NCBI GenBank assembly: GCA_023053545.1
Contig: JAKZAN010000005.1
Location: forward strand, 12,524,001-12,588,000
DNA: 64,000 nucleotides
Direction of reading: 5' to 3'
DNA from: Lepidurus packardi
Taxonomy: Eukaryota > Arthropoda > Branchiopoda > Notostraca > Triopsidae
In this document: one piece after another, positions 1 to 12,484 of the stretch
How positions within the stretch are numbered: the first letter of the stretch is position 1
Layout: each line of letters starts with the position of its first letter
Notes under the pieces: generated by a model
Database searches by the model: none
What the model saw: only the letters and a program-made list of their open reading frames with translations
Told to the model about the DNA's origin: nothing
Program-made: the position numbers and the translations under genes

Positions 1-80
1 CAATAGGGTTCATCGCGGAGACCGTATTTCACGTAATAAACACTTTAAAAAATGGTTCCATTATAAGATATTTGGTGTAG

Positions 81-1972
81 CGTTCCGAGACATCCACCGC
101 GTTCTAATTGGTCCAATACTCCCAGCCAAGATGCTTCACTCTTGACTAATTTGCATCGACTCTTTTCGGAAAAGTTGGATTTGACGAGTCCAGTTGAATG
201 TAATCGACTCGCTGTTTATCGGCTTCATCAAATTGAGTTTGAAGGTAAGTTTTACCGATAAAGTATCAATACTTCAACTTCAAATACTGTTAAATGATTC
301 ATCAAATCATTAATAGTAAACATAAAGTTAAATGAGAAAGGGACACAAATTGCCCAAAAAAAATAATATAGAAAAAAATGCCACACAATGTTCAGAAAAT
401 CTTTCCAAAATTCCCATAAAAACCACAAAATATCAATAAAAACCTTGCTAACACAGTGTACAATTTGCCCTGCTGTACATGTACAATCGACGTAAAATAA
501 AACTCTTTTACCTTCGTGTAGGTACTTGTGAACTACTATTGTACCCCATAGGATTGCCGAGAGGACGAAGGTAGTTTTGACTGCGAGCAATACTTATTGT
601 TGGAATGCTTTGACCGAAGAACATACCGTGAGCAACAGGTTCGAGTGCTCCTAGTAAAGGCAATAATCCGTGGGTGTCAATAACAGCAAACATATTTTAA
701 AATATTAAAAAAATTAGTCTCGAATTTTTTGTAACAATTTGTATTTTACAGTGATTCGTTTTATATCAGGGGTCGACCAATAGGGTTCGGAACAGCCTGC
801 AAAAAGCTGGGATAATTTGATGTTTAGTGCAATACAGGGTTTCAAAAGGGATAAAAATATCGTTGGTTGCAGAGGGCAATTGTATCTCACCAAGTACTGA
901 ATTGGTCGCAGGGTCTTGGGATTTGTTCTTGTTCCATAACAGGAAAAAGCGTTCAACAAAAACTATGGTCAAATAAAAGGAGAGCTAAGGTTAAATAAAG
1001 ACAAGGAATGGAAATTAAAGATACTAATGTTTCGGAAAGCTAGTTTACACCAGATTGGAAACTAGGAACGTCTTCCTGATTTTCAAACACGACTTCTGAT
1101 GGTTTGATCTAGTAGAGGTGGAACGACATCGCATTCATTGCGGCAGTAATGACGGTTAGCTCGTCGCTTGTCCCATAGTCAACTGCCGACGTCACTGTGT
1201 AATTACTCACTGCTTTTATTTCTTACCCTGCTGATTCCTAAAGTATACAGATTATAAGAAAGTCTTGGTTCATTTTTGCGATGAATTGTTAATTTGTAAG
1301 GTATATTGTTACAGGCCAAGGTTGAGGTGACTAGTAATTAAGATTGACCAAGGTTGAGGTTATTGTAATTAAGAAGGGAATGTTAAGATGTGCTATGTTC
1401 TGATAACGTTGACTGGCTAAGGTTGTGGCTGTCAAGGAATGAAACCTGTTCAAATTCATCCATTATAGTCTCTTCGCTCTTAGGAACGGTTGTAGAGAGT
1501 GTCAAAAGGCAATTTAGCTTCCATTCAAGTAATATTCATTTTTTTTTTAATTTTAATAATCTGGGTATTTCTTTTTTCGGGATAATATTTATTTGGATAT
1601 TTTGTTTTCTTTAGATGTTTTGGGAAAGAGTTTTGTGGAGATCTGTATGTACATTTTATTTGCTTGTGTTTTGTTGGCTGACGCTGTTGGAATGCGTGCG
1701 ATTGAAAATGTTTAGCAAACATGGCTTGCAACAGTTACAAGTTGACGCCATTACCTGCAGTTGTTTCTATGGAACTTTGCTAATGATGAAAAGTAAATTT
1801 TCTTTATATGAATTTGATAGAATTTTAAGAATTTGCGTGTCTCTGTTCTGTAGCATGGTACAAGGGCACTAGACGAAGTATTGACTAGTGCTACATGCAT
1901 CGACCGATTGATCCAACGCTTCTGGAACCCAATTTATTACAGAATATTTGCGATAGAGCGAATCTGAACTAG
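81..1972 (+). pseudogene. VPS51: Decayed 3' part of a VPS51-like gene
   Basis: VPS51 is a subunit of the GARP/EARP tethering complexes of the trans-Golgi and endosomes. A convincing exon at 81-244 follows an AG and ends at a GTAAGT donor; it reads LLTNLHRLFSEKLDLTSPVE, very like the VPS51 segment that precedes its conserved C terminus. At about 1675-1790 the next conserved block follows (TLLECVRLKMF, GLQQLQVDA), and at about 1855-1972 a last block with LDEVLTSAT and DPTLLEPN. The second block changes frame just after QVDA (YLQLFLWNFANDE continues in another frame), its expected acceptor AG is missing, and the last block changes frame again after LTSAT. So I call it a pseudogene. It may run in from beyond the left edge. 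An AGMO relic lies on the other strand between its exons. Two base-call errors could mimic the frame breaks. Confidence 0.6.
480..1300 (-). pseudogene. AGMO: Truncated, frameshifted copy of alkylglycerol monooxygenase
   Basis: This stretch repeats pieces of the intact AGMO gene at 2445-4422. About 1010-1260 matches the first exon (IKPSE and ENQEDVP are recognisable), but the start ATG has become GTG and an in-frame stop precedes IKPSE. About 900-972 resembles the second exon. 480-693 matches the last exon (AVIDTHGLLPLLGALEP, then LLAVKTTFVLSAILWGT), with a one-base insertion near 590 that shifts the frame. The middle exons that carry the histidine clusters are absent, so no enzyme can be made. 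The copy sits inside an intron of the decayed VPS51 gene, on the opposite strand. Confidence 0.8.
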
Positions 1973-2444
1973 TGAACTGAACGAATCCAAAATCTGGGCT
2001 AGAGTTTTATGGGGAAAGTTGGGTAGTTTTGTATTTTATGGCGATTTTGTTGGACTAATTATGAATCAGTTGTGGTAAATATTTTTTCCATTGACAGCTT
2101 TGTGAAGCTGCCATCATTTATTAAGAAAACATCCTTTGTATTAGTCGTACAAAATGAAAAGAAACGTGATCCAGAAACCTTGTTGAACATCCATGAAAGC
2201 CTTGCTGAAAAAAAATTTAAAATTTTCTCAGCATTACTAATTTCTGTTCAAGCTAAATGAGGATTCGCAAACCAAGGACGGAATGACACAATAAAAACAC
2301 CATACAAACATTGCAATCATTCAATAAACTGTTTACTCTATTCTTTCTCTGAAAGTTTCGTTTAGAAAAGTAAAAATAAATAACTCAGTTCGTTTTGAGT
2401 GTCCAGCCCTGCTGTACATAAAATCTACGTAATCTGTGTAAAAA

Positions 2445-4422
2445 TCAAACTATTCTACCTTCCTGTAAGTACCGGTGGAATAATATGGTACCCCATAGGA
2501 ATGCCGAGAGGCCGAGGACAGTTTTGACCGCGAGCAATACCATTATTGGAATGCTTTGACCGAGGAACATAATGTGAGCAATGGGTTCGAGTGCTTTTAG
2601 TAAAGGCAATCCGTAGTTGTCAATAACGGCAAACAACACTGAACAGCGGATACATTCGCAAAGGGGACCATAACGTTTACGTCCGAAAAGAAATGCAATG
2701 ACGATGAGTGAGGCAGCTATACAAAAACCATGTACCCATACTAAAGCCAACGGCCAATCCTGTGCAGAAGCAAATATATCAATAGAGAGAGAATTGTCTT
2801 GGTTATTTATAGACCACGATTTTCTTACTTTGTAAACTACAGGCAGCATCAAGAACGCCAAGTTTGTCAACATTAAATGCAGTGCGATGTACATAAGTAT
2901 TTCACGTGTAATAGGTACTTGGAATTTGAGCCGAGGCTTTACCTGTTCTAGGCAGTTGTCAGTGGAATTTATCCCTTAAACGAAAATAGATTTCAAATTT
3001 ACCCCCGGCAGTTGGTCGGGCCATCCTAAACGAGGACTGCCGGGCTGCCAAGCTGGACCGTACATGAGCGCTTTCAATTTATTTTCCCAGCCTGCAACAG
3101 CGCAGAACTTTTGGTAAACTTTTCCGAAGTAGTGAACCTAATACCAAATGTCTCACTAATCATTATTTGTATTTGAATGCCGTGCAGAAATACGTTTAAA
3201 TAAACAGGGTTGACAGATTCCACGGGCTCTACTAATCCGTATACAAGTGGCTCCGCCTTCCGTTCTGCAGCAAACGTCCCGAATAGGCGATCCCAAATAA
3301 TGAGTACGCCTCCGTAATTTTTGTCAAGGCAGTAATCGCTGCAGCCTTTGAGGAAAATGAAAAACGAAATATAAGCAATCTAGCATATGAAATTAATTCA
3401 GAATTAATTCAAAATGAATTCCGAAAGTCACCATGATGAACACGGTGATGGCTGGGTGTGTTAAAGATGTATTCGAGCGGTCCTAGGCTGCCTATAAGCT
3501 CGGTATGTACCCAGAATTGATACAAGAGGTTCAGTTGCTTATGCAAGATGAATTGAGCTGGAGGTATGAATAAGGCCATGGGGGAATCGGTAATCTACCA
3601 AGATGCACAGATAGAAGTGGGAAGAGTCAGAGACGAGACGAAATGTATTGTATTGTTATACTACTATGTACCCAGAAAGACCAGGTCTCGAAAGTCCCTA
3701 AGCGAATAGCTGAACTGAATACATAGTGTTCCGAGTTGTGGTGGGTTTGGTGTTGGGTCCAGATTATGTTGACTTCTATCCAGTCCATATATAAGCTTGG
3801 CAGCTTAGTTTAATTCAAAATGCATTATACCGTGTGAACACCGATGACCCCAGTAGAAACAAAGGTCGAGAAAAATGGCGGCCACGTACCAAGTAATGAC
3901 CGAATCCCAGGGCAATTCAATGATCCGGTAATGTTGGTACAGGTAGACGTAAAAGCCGTACTTGAATCCGTGCAACAAGAATCTGGTTGTTATAAGTATT
4001 TTGCCATCAAGATTAAATCAAGAGTTAAATCAGATCCTCTAAAGTCGTTTTGTTTCATACCGTGCCAGTTCGTGAATAAAGGCGACGCATGCAGAAGCTG
4101 CAGTGTCTGTCCAAGGCGGTACTGATTTGTTCGTGTACCAGAGGATCAACCGTTCAGCAAGAATCATGGTTATCAAAAAATGAGTCTAAGGTTAAAGAGA
4201 AGAACGGGATATGAAAGAGAGTAAGGTTTTAAAAAGCTGGTTTACGGTAGAACTGAAATTAGGAACGTCTTCATGATTTTCGTACATGGCTTCTGACGGT
4301 TTGATCAAGTAGAAACGGGAACGCACATAGAACGAAATCGCATTCAGTGCGGCAGTAATAATGCCAGTTAGCTCGTCCCGTGTCCCATAGTCAACTGCAG
4401 ATGGCACTGTGCAATTACTCAT
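2445..4422 (-). CDS. AGMO: Alkylglycerol monooxygenase (TMEM195 family)
   Basis: AGMO is a tetrahydrobiopterin-dependent, di-iron ER membrane enzyme that cleaves the ether bond of alkylglycerols. Eight exons can be joined: 4422-4246, 4185-4061, 3982-3831, 3775-3672, 3594-3432, 3345-3194, 3137-3003 and 2942-2445. They give 501 residues (human about 445). Signatures in order are FYLIKPSE with ENHEDVPNF near the N terminus, IIELPWDSVITWY, and the three histidine clusters of the fatty-acid-hydroxylase superfamily: HRCSH, HQTHH and HHRVHH. QFWVHTE, DKNYGGVLIIWDRLFGTF and a hydrophobic C-terminal third with several membrane spans follow. Introns are short (about 50-80 bp) and GT-AG. The start at 4422 was chosen because it leaves the usual N-terminal length; the frame stays open to an upstream ATG at 4578. 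A broken second copy lies downstream at 480-1300. Confidence 0.9.
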
Positions 4423-4562
4423 CGCTTTTCCTTCTTGCCCTCCTGATACCCTAAAGTACACAGAAATGAAATCTTGGTTCATTTTTCGATGAATTAGTAA
4501 CGCCTGGGTAAGGTAAATCTTGCGTTGCCACGTCCTAAGTGCATGTCTAGTATTTCTGATCA

Positions 4563-4712
4563 ATCTTTTCAATGACATCTTACTACGAATGTCCCAAAGA
4601 CTTTAAATTTCATTCTGTAAGGGAAACAAGTTTCTAGATCTTTTCCAATAACATCTTACTACGAATGTCCCAAAGGCTTTAAATTTCATTCTGTAAGGGA
4701 AACAAGTTTCTA
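4563..4712. repeat. Two-copy 74-bp tandem repeat upstream of AGMO
   Basis: Two nearly identical units (4563-4636 and 4637-4712) begin ATCTTTTC and differ at few positions. They lie just upstream of the AGMO coding start and cover its alternative upstream ATG. Confidence 0.85.
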
Positions 4713-4871
4713 CTTATCCCTTTAATCCCTTTATTGCTTCGGTATTTTCGTCTCAAAAGAGAAAGGTCAGTTAAGTGTGCCGGTTACGAAACAATTTATC
4801 CCGTTAATATAAAACAGAGGAATGATGGATTCGTTTCACCCGGGCAACACAAGAACACGCTTTTACATTGG

Positions 4872-5154
4872 GTGATCGGTTAACGAACATTTGGACAACG
4901 AACTAATGGGATAACGAATCCTGCTTTGGTCGGACAACAAACACTTTGTACCACTTCATTGATTTTGCCAATGGATCAGGAGGTTTATTGCGGGTTTACA
5001 GTACACTCGCTCACTGTTTCGTCGATGTTTTCGGAACACGCCAGTTCTCCTCAACGATGACATTAAAAACGTTTGGGAAAATCCTTGTACGATTAACGAA
5101 CAACTCGGGTAGCGAACATCGTTTTGGAACAGATTATGTTCGTTAACCGATCAC
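4872..5154. mobile_element. Candidate MITE with 19-bp perfect terminal inverted repeats
   Basis: GTGATCGGTTAACGAACAT at 4872-4890 is the exact reverse complement of 5136-5154. The 283 bp between hold further copies of an AACGAAC-type motif and no convincing gene (a 66-residue reading frame at 4946-5146 resembles nothing I know). No clear target-site duplication is visible. Size and ends fit a non-autonomous DNA transposon. Confidence 0.5.
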
Positions 5155-6875
5155 GTGGCTTATTACAAAGATATTACACAGTTGTGGAACATGCACTTGT
5201 GAAAATTGTTTTACATCTTCCGTGAAAGGGTTTTACCGAGTTCTTTTTTTTCTACATTTTACCTTGCTGGATTTTTCACTAAGGTATAATTTGAAATCTC
5301 CCTTAAGCGATTTTTTAGTTTTTTCTAATAACTTTTGTAACTTACCCTTATTATCGAAGCTGTATATGGCGTATATGGTTTCACAAGTTAGTTAAAAGCT
5401 AGCCAGTAATTGGAGAAACCTCTAACGTGACCTTCCTGTGTTAAGAGTTCTGATAAAAATGAGGTTATAGTTAGCTTTCTCAAACTGTTCGTAAGATACT
5501 GACAAGAAAAAAAAAACACGGAGAAAATGATGCTTTTAGTATTCTTATACAAACTCGTTTTACGCATTTGGCCCCTTTGGCTGTCAAAGTTCACGCAAAC
5601 AACCCTCCGCTTTCCGACTAACCGCCCTTAGCTTTGCTACCGATCTTTCCACTCAGTGACTGACCTGGACTTGTTCAGTAAACTAGGAACTCAACGTCCA
5701 AACCCATCTCTTAAAGGTCTTGAACTTAAGTCTGTTTGGTTTCTACCTTGAGTTGGCACTAACTGAAGACTAGTTGGAATATTGGCAAAGATAATCAATC
5801 CACAAGTTTTGCTCATACGCTACATGGAATTAACATAATTGGAGCCAACCCAATAACTGCCACGTGCGAAGATCCCAGATCTCCAAAATATCTCTACGTA
5901 GCCTTAGGCTAGAGCAGCGCTCAAGTTCTAACCAGATATAGCTCACAGACGACGACCCGGATCCAACAATGAAAATAGTGAGAGAGGCCCACAACAGAAA
6001 GTTCTAGACCAAGGAGTCGGCCCTTACAAGGACACAATCCAGCTTACCTAATTCAAGAGGGGTACAACGAAGCCCGTCTACCACCAGCGTCTCCATCGTA
6101 ACCGCAACTGTTTTCCAGTGAACCTCTACCCCCACTGTACCAGTCCAGCTGGTTGTCGGTGACTATCACACTGGTGGCAGCGGTTTCCGAACCCACAACC
6201 TCCGCTAACCGACCATGTAAGCCCTCAATCTTTAGGCTCCAGCTCTTTCAAAGACGACATTCCATTTCACCATAATTAAATCCATAAATGAAAAACTAAA
6301 ATGCCGGCTGTAGAATCAACATCCTCCAGTCTTATAACATTGACCTCAGACCAGTAGAAACGAAATTCTCTCTCTGTTTAACGCCACATTAGTTTAAATG
6401 ATCCCAGATTTTCATGAAGAATCTGACGAAGCCTCAGTGCGATGAGATGATTATTCCAAGACCTTGAACGCATCGGAAGCACAGTAGAATGGACCAATCC
6501 AGACCTACTCAAACTCACAAGAGTTGAACTGAAAGGAGGCGCCTGTGCCTACCTGAGCCTGTGCCTACCAAAACACTATTTCCCCAGACCAGACACCTAT
6601 AAAGAATTCAAAACAACTCTTTCCGAACTGCTATGGTGATTATCGCCACTATACATCCCAAGGCATAGTTAAAATTTTGAACAGGACTCGGCTTACGAAG
6701 CAACCAGTACGTGACTCGGCAGAAACGATGCGATCACCAACAAAGCGCGTACGCGAAACAATAGCCCCCTGCTGGCAACGGAGGACTATGACAGAAGCAC
6801 GAGTCGAAACTTTACTAGAGGACTTCTCGTTGCCACGCCCTAACTGCATGTCAAGTATTTCTGACAGATCCCTTT
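5155..6875. other. Gene-poor stretch with possible retroelement remnant
   Basis: No gene is supported. TGGTGGCAGCGG at 6172-6183 looks like the leader or primer-binding region of some LTR retrotransposons, but no LTR, gag or pol is readable around it. 6829-6885 is a diverged copy of the sequence just upstream of AGMO (about 4535-4580), so a small piece of the AGMO 5' region was also copied here. Confidence 0.35.
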
Positions 6876-7781
6876 CAATATCGTCTTTTTAAGAAGATAA
6901 TAGTATTGTAAGTTCCTTTTTACTATTGTTTTATACAAAATGATCGGAACTTTGATCTGACCGGATCGGATGGGATCTCTTCAGCTCCGGATCCGGATTT
7001 TACAAAGTTTTGCAGCATTTGATCGGATCGGATCGGCAGTAACTTCGCACTGATCGAGAACGAACCAAGATCCGACAAAAAAGAAGATCCTGAACACTGC
7101 TCCCGACCGCTTGCTTTCACTTTGGATGCTGCCAACCTTGGACCTGGAGGGGGTCCAGCTCATAGTCAGAGTTCATCGTCAATATCGTCTTTTTAAGAAG
7201 ATAATAGTATTTTAAGTTCCTTTTTACTATTGTTTTATACCAAATGATCGGAACTTTGATCTGACCGGATCGGATGGGATCTTTTCAGATCCGGATCCGG
7301 ATTTTACAAAGTTTTGCAGCACTTGATCGGAGCGTGTCGGCAGTAACTTCGCACTGATCGAAAACGATCTAAGATCCGACAAAAAAGAAAGATCCTGAAC
7401 ACTGCTCCCGACCGCTTGCTTTCTCCTTGGATGCTACCAACCTTGGACCTGGAGGGGGTCCAGCTCATAGTCAGAGTTCATCGTCAATATCGTCTTTTTA
7501 AGAAGATAATAGTATTTTAAGTTCCTTTTTACTATTGTTTTATACAAAATGATCGGAACTTTGATCTGACCGGATCGGATCTCTTCAGATCCGGATCCGG
7601 ATTTTACAAAGTTTTGCAGCATTTGATCGGAGCGTGTCGGCAGTAACTTCGCACTGATCGAAAACGATCTAAGATCCGACAAAAAACAAAGATCCTGAAC
7701 ACTGCTCCCGACACGCTTGCTTTCTCCGTGGATGCTGCCAACCTTGGACCTGGATGGGGTCCAGCTCGTAGTCAGAGTTCA
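6876..7781. repeat. Three-copy satellite, 304-305 bp unit
   Basis: Units start with CAATATCGTCTTTTTAAG at 6876, 7180 and 7485 and are nearly identical. Each contains clustered GATCCGGATC and GATCGGATCGGAT motifs. Reading frames inside (6923-7163 and 7434-7682, minus strand) repeat with the unit and are not taken as genes. Confidence 0.9.
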
Positions 7782-8470
7782 TAACACAGTTTTATCTACC
7801 ACAAACAATTTCACAGAGAATATAGGTCGGTTAGTTATCTATCTGAATACAAATTTTGTGTAATACATTGGACCTATCTGAATGTCCAAGCCCAAAAGTT
7901 TCTGACTCAAAGGTCGTTCAGGTTTAAAACTGGAGCTAATCTATTGAACCTCTATTAAACAGTTTGACGAAACATTACATTAGAATGTAAACTATTAATA
8001 ACTTCACCAACACATTATAGTTTCTTTTTTCAAGCTAACAAGAACTGTCACTACAAATATCATGAAGGAAAAGTCAACTTGAATAAATGTGACCAACAAA
8101 TGTGACAATAGTTTCAAAGGGCAACCGAGGGAATACTTAGGAACGGGTTATGTAACATGATAAGTGTCGAGTAAGGCTGCGAAAAAAAATATTTCGCCCT
8201 TTCAACCATTTGAAAAGCTCTCTCCATCCTATCACAGCAAAAGAATTGATACAGTGATATACAATTAAAACGGTTGGGAGATTCCAGAAAGTAAAAGAAA
8301 TATACATAAATAATACGTAAACTTGACGAAAACACAGTCCACTCTAGCACCCAGTGGCGCTCCAATCTTACCCTGTGGTTTCAAGGATTCAGAGGAAAAT
8401 GAAATAATCCAAAAATGGAATAATATTGCAATCAATTTGCTATTTGTGCTCATTTTCCCTCACTATTGCC
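7782..8470. other. Spacer and probable HEXD 3' UTR
   Basis: AT-rich, no recognisable gene. The part next to 8471 is expected to carry the 3' UTR of the hexosaminidase gene on the minus strand. Confidence 0.4.
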
Positions 8471-10627
8471 TCACTGTCCGTCGTCGGCCTTTGGCAACGC
8501 CTGATCCCTAGCGGCAAAATCCGGCAAGCCATACTTGGCCCAGTTTGTAAACATCGGCAACGGTCGCACGGGCCAAACGCTTCGTTGTTTCAAACTCGTT
8601 ACATTTTCGTCCACTTCCTTCAAATCCTTCAACAGCGGCAGAATCTTCTGCTCTAACCATTCCGAGATGGTAAATTCATCATAGATGTCCGTTAAAGCCT
8701 GCGTGGCTACCCGAGCTAAACTAGTGGCCGTGGCCAGCAAGTGCGGCAAGTCGCGCGCCACTTCATCCAATCGCGCGGGACTCGAGAAGTTATGCCTCAC
8801 GTTGTAGTCCGTTAACCACGCCTTGCTTTTCTTGACCGATTTCATGAAGAGCGACACATCCTGCTCCAGTCGCACCAACTGCGCCGTAAGTTTAAAGAAC
8901 GACGAACCCGGGAAATGGCAATACGCGACTCTATCAAACATAAACTTGTCGCCATTAAGATTCAAAGCTCCGGAAGATCTCGAAGACTGCAAGCAACCTA
9001 ACGCCTCGCTGAAGTTCGTCATCAAATCAGCGCTCAAGTAGCCTCGACTAGTCGCCAAGAGTATTATCGCCAAAGAAGGGATCCCCGCGGGGAGTAGTTC
9101 AGCCAACGTCGCAAAATGATCGTACCGTTGCCAACCCGTGATGGCCAAGCCTCTAAAGCCCTCCTTAAACTTGGGTGCCTCAGTACTACCTACTTCTAAC
9201 CACTTCAAGTTATTGTCCAAGTGTCGCTTGACATCAGGAACGATCAGCGTCTCGCCAAAGGCGCCTTTGAACGCCGAAGCGCCCCAAGCGGCCGGGAACA
9301 CTTGTTCGTACCTCTGCCACGTATTCGGCGACGCAAAGTAATACACATTTTCCGCATACACCCACACCATGGGCTCTACCAGCTCGCCTAACTTGGACTC
9401 TACCAAATCCCTGACCGACATGTGCCTCATCATGTCATCCCAGATGATCGGCGTGACATTATAAGTGTCCCTGACGTACCGCGCCACGCGGGAGACGTGT
9501 CCTAAGAAGAGTTCGTCGCGCGGAATCCGCGAACAGACGCTACATTCACCCATATGGAACACCTCATCGCAGCCAATGTGCAAGTAGCGAATACCACTAT
9601 GCAGCGCCATGACCTGATCGATAATCGATTCGACCACCTCGAGCGATTCGTTGCGGGAGGGGCAAATGGCCTGAGGCACTTGCGGGTTCTCCCGCAACGA
9701 ACTCCATTTATCGACTTTCAACACAAACTCTAAATGCCCAAAGGTTTGAACTAACGGGATGATTTCCAAACCGTGCTTCTTAGCTAACCCAATTATTTCC
9801 TGCACCTCATCCCGGGTGTAATGATTCGACGCGGCAATGGAAGCCAAGGGACCCTCGAAGGGGAACATTTCCTCCCATTCGAGTAGAAGCCCCGTAGCTC
9901 CCAACTTTGCCACCAGCGGAATAATCTTTCGGAGATAGGATACAAGGGGCGGAGCGCCTTTGAGATCAAAATGAACCAAACGATGTGCAGGTACGAAAGG
10001 AGGGCCGCTCGGCGACGTTTCTTGAGGCGCATCTTGCTGAACTTCAAACGCACGGTATTGTTGGTTACTAGCCGGAACATAGACAGGGACCTGAGATTGG
10101 TCCAAGTTAGCCAAGTAGTAATTTGGCTTCGCATTTGCATTGGTAGCAGCAGTGAGCGGAGGCGAACGAGAAGGAGCAGTGCTGGGATAGTACAGCGGAC
10201 CAAGCTTTCGTTGACGCTCGATTTTGGCAAAGCGCGATTTGGCCAAGAGTCGCTGACGCTGCTCTTTGAATCGTCCGATTTCATGATCGGTGAGCGGCTG
10301 GTAGGAGGTGACTGGATTGGGGTCAGCCTCCGTGGCCTGGAGGCTGACTGGGTTGTCGGTACTGCTGATGAATTCGACAGATTCGGCAGACATAGAATTC
10401 CGCACTGAGTGCACTGAGTCGTAGAGGTTGAAGAAGGACAACGCTTTACGGGTTTGCTCTTTGGCGCCGTAGGTCTTGCGTTCGGATTCCTCCGACCGTT
10501 CTTCGTTGCTCACGAGGTACTGGACGCCGACCACCAGGACGCTGCAGACGCCGAGCACGCAGAACAAACCGTATCGACGCTGACGGATGGAAGTGACAGT
10601 TCCGAACAATCTGGGACAGACAACCAT
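8471..10627 (-). CDS. HEXD: Hexosaminidase D-like glycoside hydrolase (GH20)
   Basis: The family hydrolyses terminal N-acetyl-beta-hexosaminides; hexosaminidase D is the GH20 branch found outside the classical lysosomal HEXA/HEXB pair. The coding region is one uninterrupted 718-residue frame, longer than the human protein. Residues 20-40 form one hydrophobic segment after a basic tail (RQRRYGLFCVLG), so a type II membrane anchor in the Golgi or cell surface is likely. A low-complexity stem runs to about 210, and the TIM-barrel domain begins near HRLVHFDLKGAPP. The catalytic Asp-Glu pair is D354-E355 in LHIGCDEVFHMGEC. FPFEG and TFGHLEFVLK are also typical. A possible 57-bp intron in the 5' UTR lies just upstream (GTAAAT at 10742 to CACAG near 10686). 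The gene is divergent from FDX2. Confidence 0.9.
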   Translation of the reverse strand: MVVCPRLFGTVTSIRQRRYGLFCVLGVCSVLVVGVQYLVSNEERSEESERKTYGAKEQTRKALSFFNLYDSVHSVRNSMSAESVEFISSTDNPVSLQATEADPNPVTSYQPLTDHEIGRFKEQRQRLLAKSRFAKIERQRKLGPLYYPSTAPSRSPPLTAATNANAKPNYYLANLDQSQVPVYVPASNQQYRAFEVQQDAPQETSPSGPPFVPAHRLVHFDLKGAPPLVSYLRKIIPLVAKLGATGLLLEWEEMFPFEGPLASIAASNHYTRDEVQEIIGLAKKHGLEIIPLVQTFGHLEFVLKVDKWSSLRENPQVPQAICPSRNESLEVVESIIDQVMALHSGIRYLHIGCDEVFHMGECSVCSRIPRDELFLGHVSRVARYVRDTYNVTPIIWDDMMRHMSVRDLVESKLGELVEPMVWVYAENVYYFASPNTWQRYEQVFPAAWGASAFKGAFGETLIVPDVKRHLDNNLKWLEVGSTEAPKFKEGFRGLAITGWQRYDHFATLAELLPAGIPSLAIILLATSRGYLSADLMTNFSEALGCLQSSRSSGALNLNGDKFMFDRVAYCHFPGSSFFKLTAQLVRLEQDVSLFMKSVKKSKAWLTDYNVRHNFSSPARLDEVARDLPHLLATATSLARVATQALTDIYDEFTISEWLEQKILPLLKDLKEVDENVTSLKQRSVWPVRPLPMFTNWAKYGLPDFAARDQALPKADDGQ

Positions 10628-11692
10628 TTTCTTTGGCGAGGGAAAGCAGTGTTAAGGATGACAATGGTAGGAGAAAATGAAGAATCTGTGGAAAAGATGA
10701 ATAGTCATGGTTGGAAAAATTGGAGGATTTAATAGGATTTACCTTGCTTCAGATCAATACTTTGGTTGGCAACATTCGTAGCAGGTTTGTGACGGTAGCG
10801 ACAGCTAATTTGAATGCTTTTTTACAAGGCACGACTCAACAGGGCCTGAAATAGAGCAGAAAACAAGAGGTGTAATTAGATTTGCTTTTCCTCTTTTAGT
10901 GTTAATTTGTTAATTAGTTTGTTAATTTGAAATTGAATGAATAGAACGAATGCAATACAATTAGATCAAATACGATGAGCTGTTGTAAAGCTTTCTTAGA
11001 CAAAAGAAACTCATAATACATGGTTCTTTAGCTCGGCAAGGCCAAGGGAGCTCATGCGAATCCAAATTAAACAGAAAGAGCAGAAGGATGCATCCTATTA
11101 ACAGTTTTATTGTAATTTTTTGAACCAAAAAAATAAAATATAAAATAAGAAAACAGGGGAAAAACTTGATTAAGCACGAATAGTTAAGGAATACTTACTC
11201 GACAAGTAGTTTAGACATATGTTTGTTTAGTTTCACGCACAAAAGGAGTGACACGAATGAAGCAAAACTAGTTTCCTTCGCTTTGCTTTTCACTTCTCAG
11301 TTCTGTGTTCTGGAAGGTTTTGCGCATCAGTAGGTTGTTTTTCCCCAGGGCGGGTATTAAAGTGAAAGAGCAAGAGAGCCATATGCCAAAGCGGTAAACG
11401 GCGAAACAACGCGGTTCATTGAAATAGTAAACTGCGACGGGAATAGCGATAGCATTGCCATCTAATGGCATTTCTTATCACAAAAGACAATGGCAGTATA
11501 CCATGTGGAATACGGTACACAAAATACCGCAAACCAAAACAACACAAGAACGATTTGAAATTTATCAAAGTATTACAATTAAAGTATATTCACTATAATC
11601 AAAGGATTTGTGATTGGTAGTGCCTTTAAAAATTGAAATTTATACCTTATTTTGAATGAATAATTAGCCAAGATTTTGAAAATTAATTAACC
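10628..11692. other. Divergent promoter region of HEXD and FDX2
   Basis: AT-rich, about 1.07 kb between the two start codons. A 67-residue reading frame on the minus strand at 11268-11471 shows no known family. No TATA box or other clear element was found. Confidence 0.4.

Positions 11693-12484
<792 letters not shown>

Noticed and set aside
3844..4125. 93-residue plus-strand frame
   Set aside because: It is the antisense shadow of AGMO exons 2 and 3, where histidine-motif coding sequence is clear on the minus strand.
6172..6183. TGGTGGCAGCGG as an LTR-retrotransposon primer-binding site
   Set aside because: No LTR pair, gag or pol could be read nearby, so it is only mentioned as a possibility within the gene-poor stretch.
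6923..7682. Minus-strand frames of 60-82 residues
   Set aside because: They recur with each 304-bp satellite unit.
9971..10408. 145-residue plus-strand frame and a 163-residue minus frame at 9793-10284
   Set aside because: Both are shadows of the HEXD coding region.
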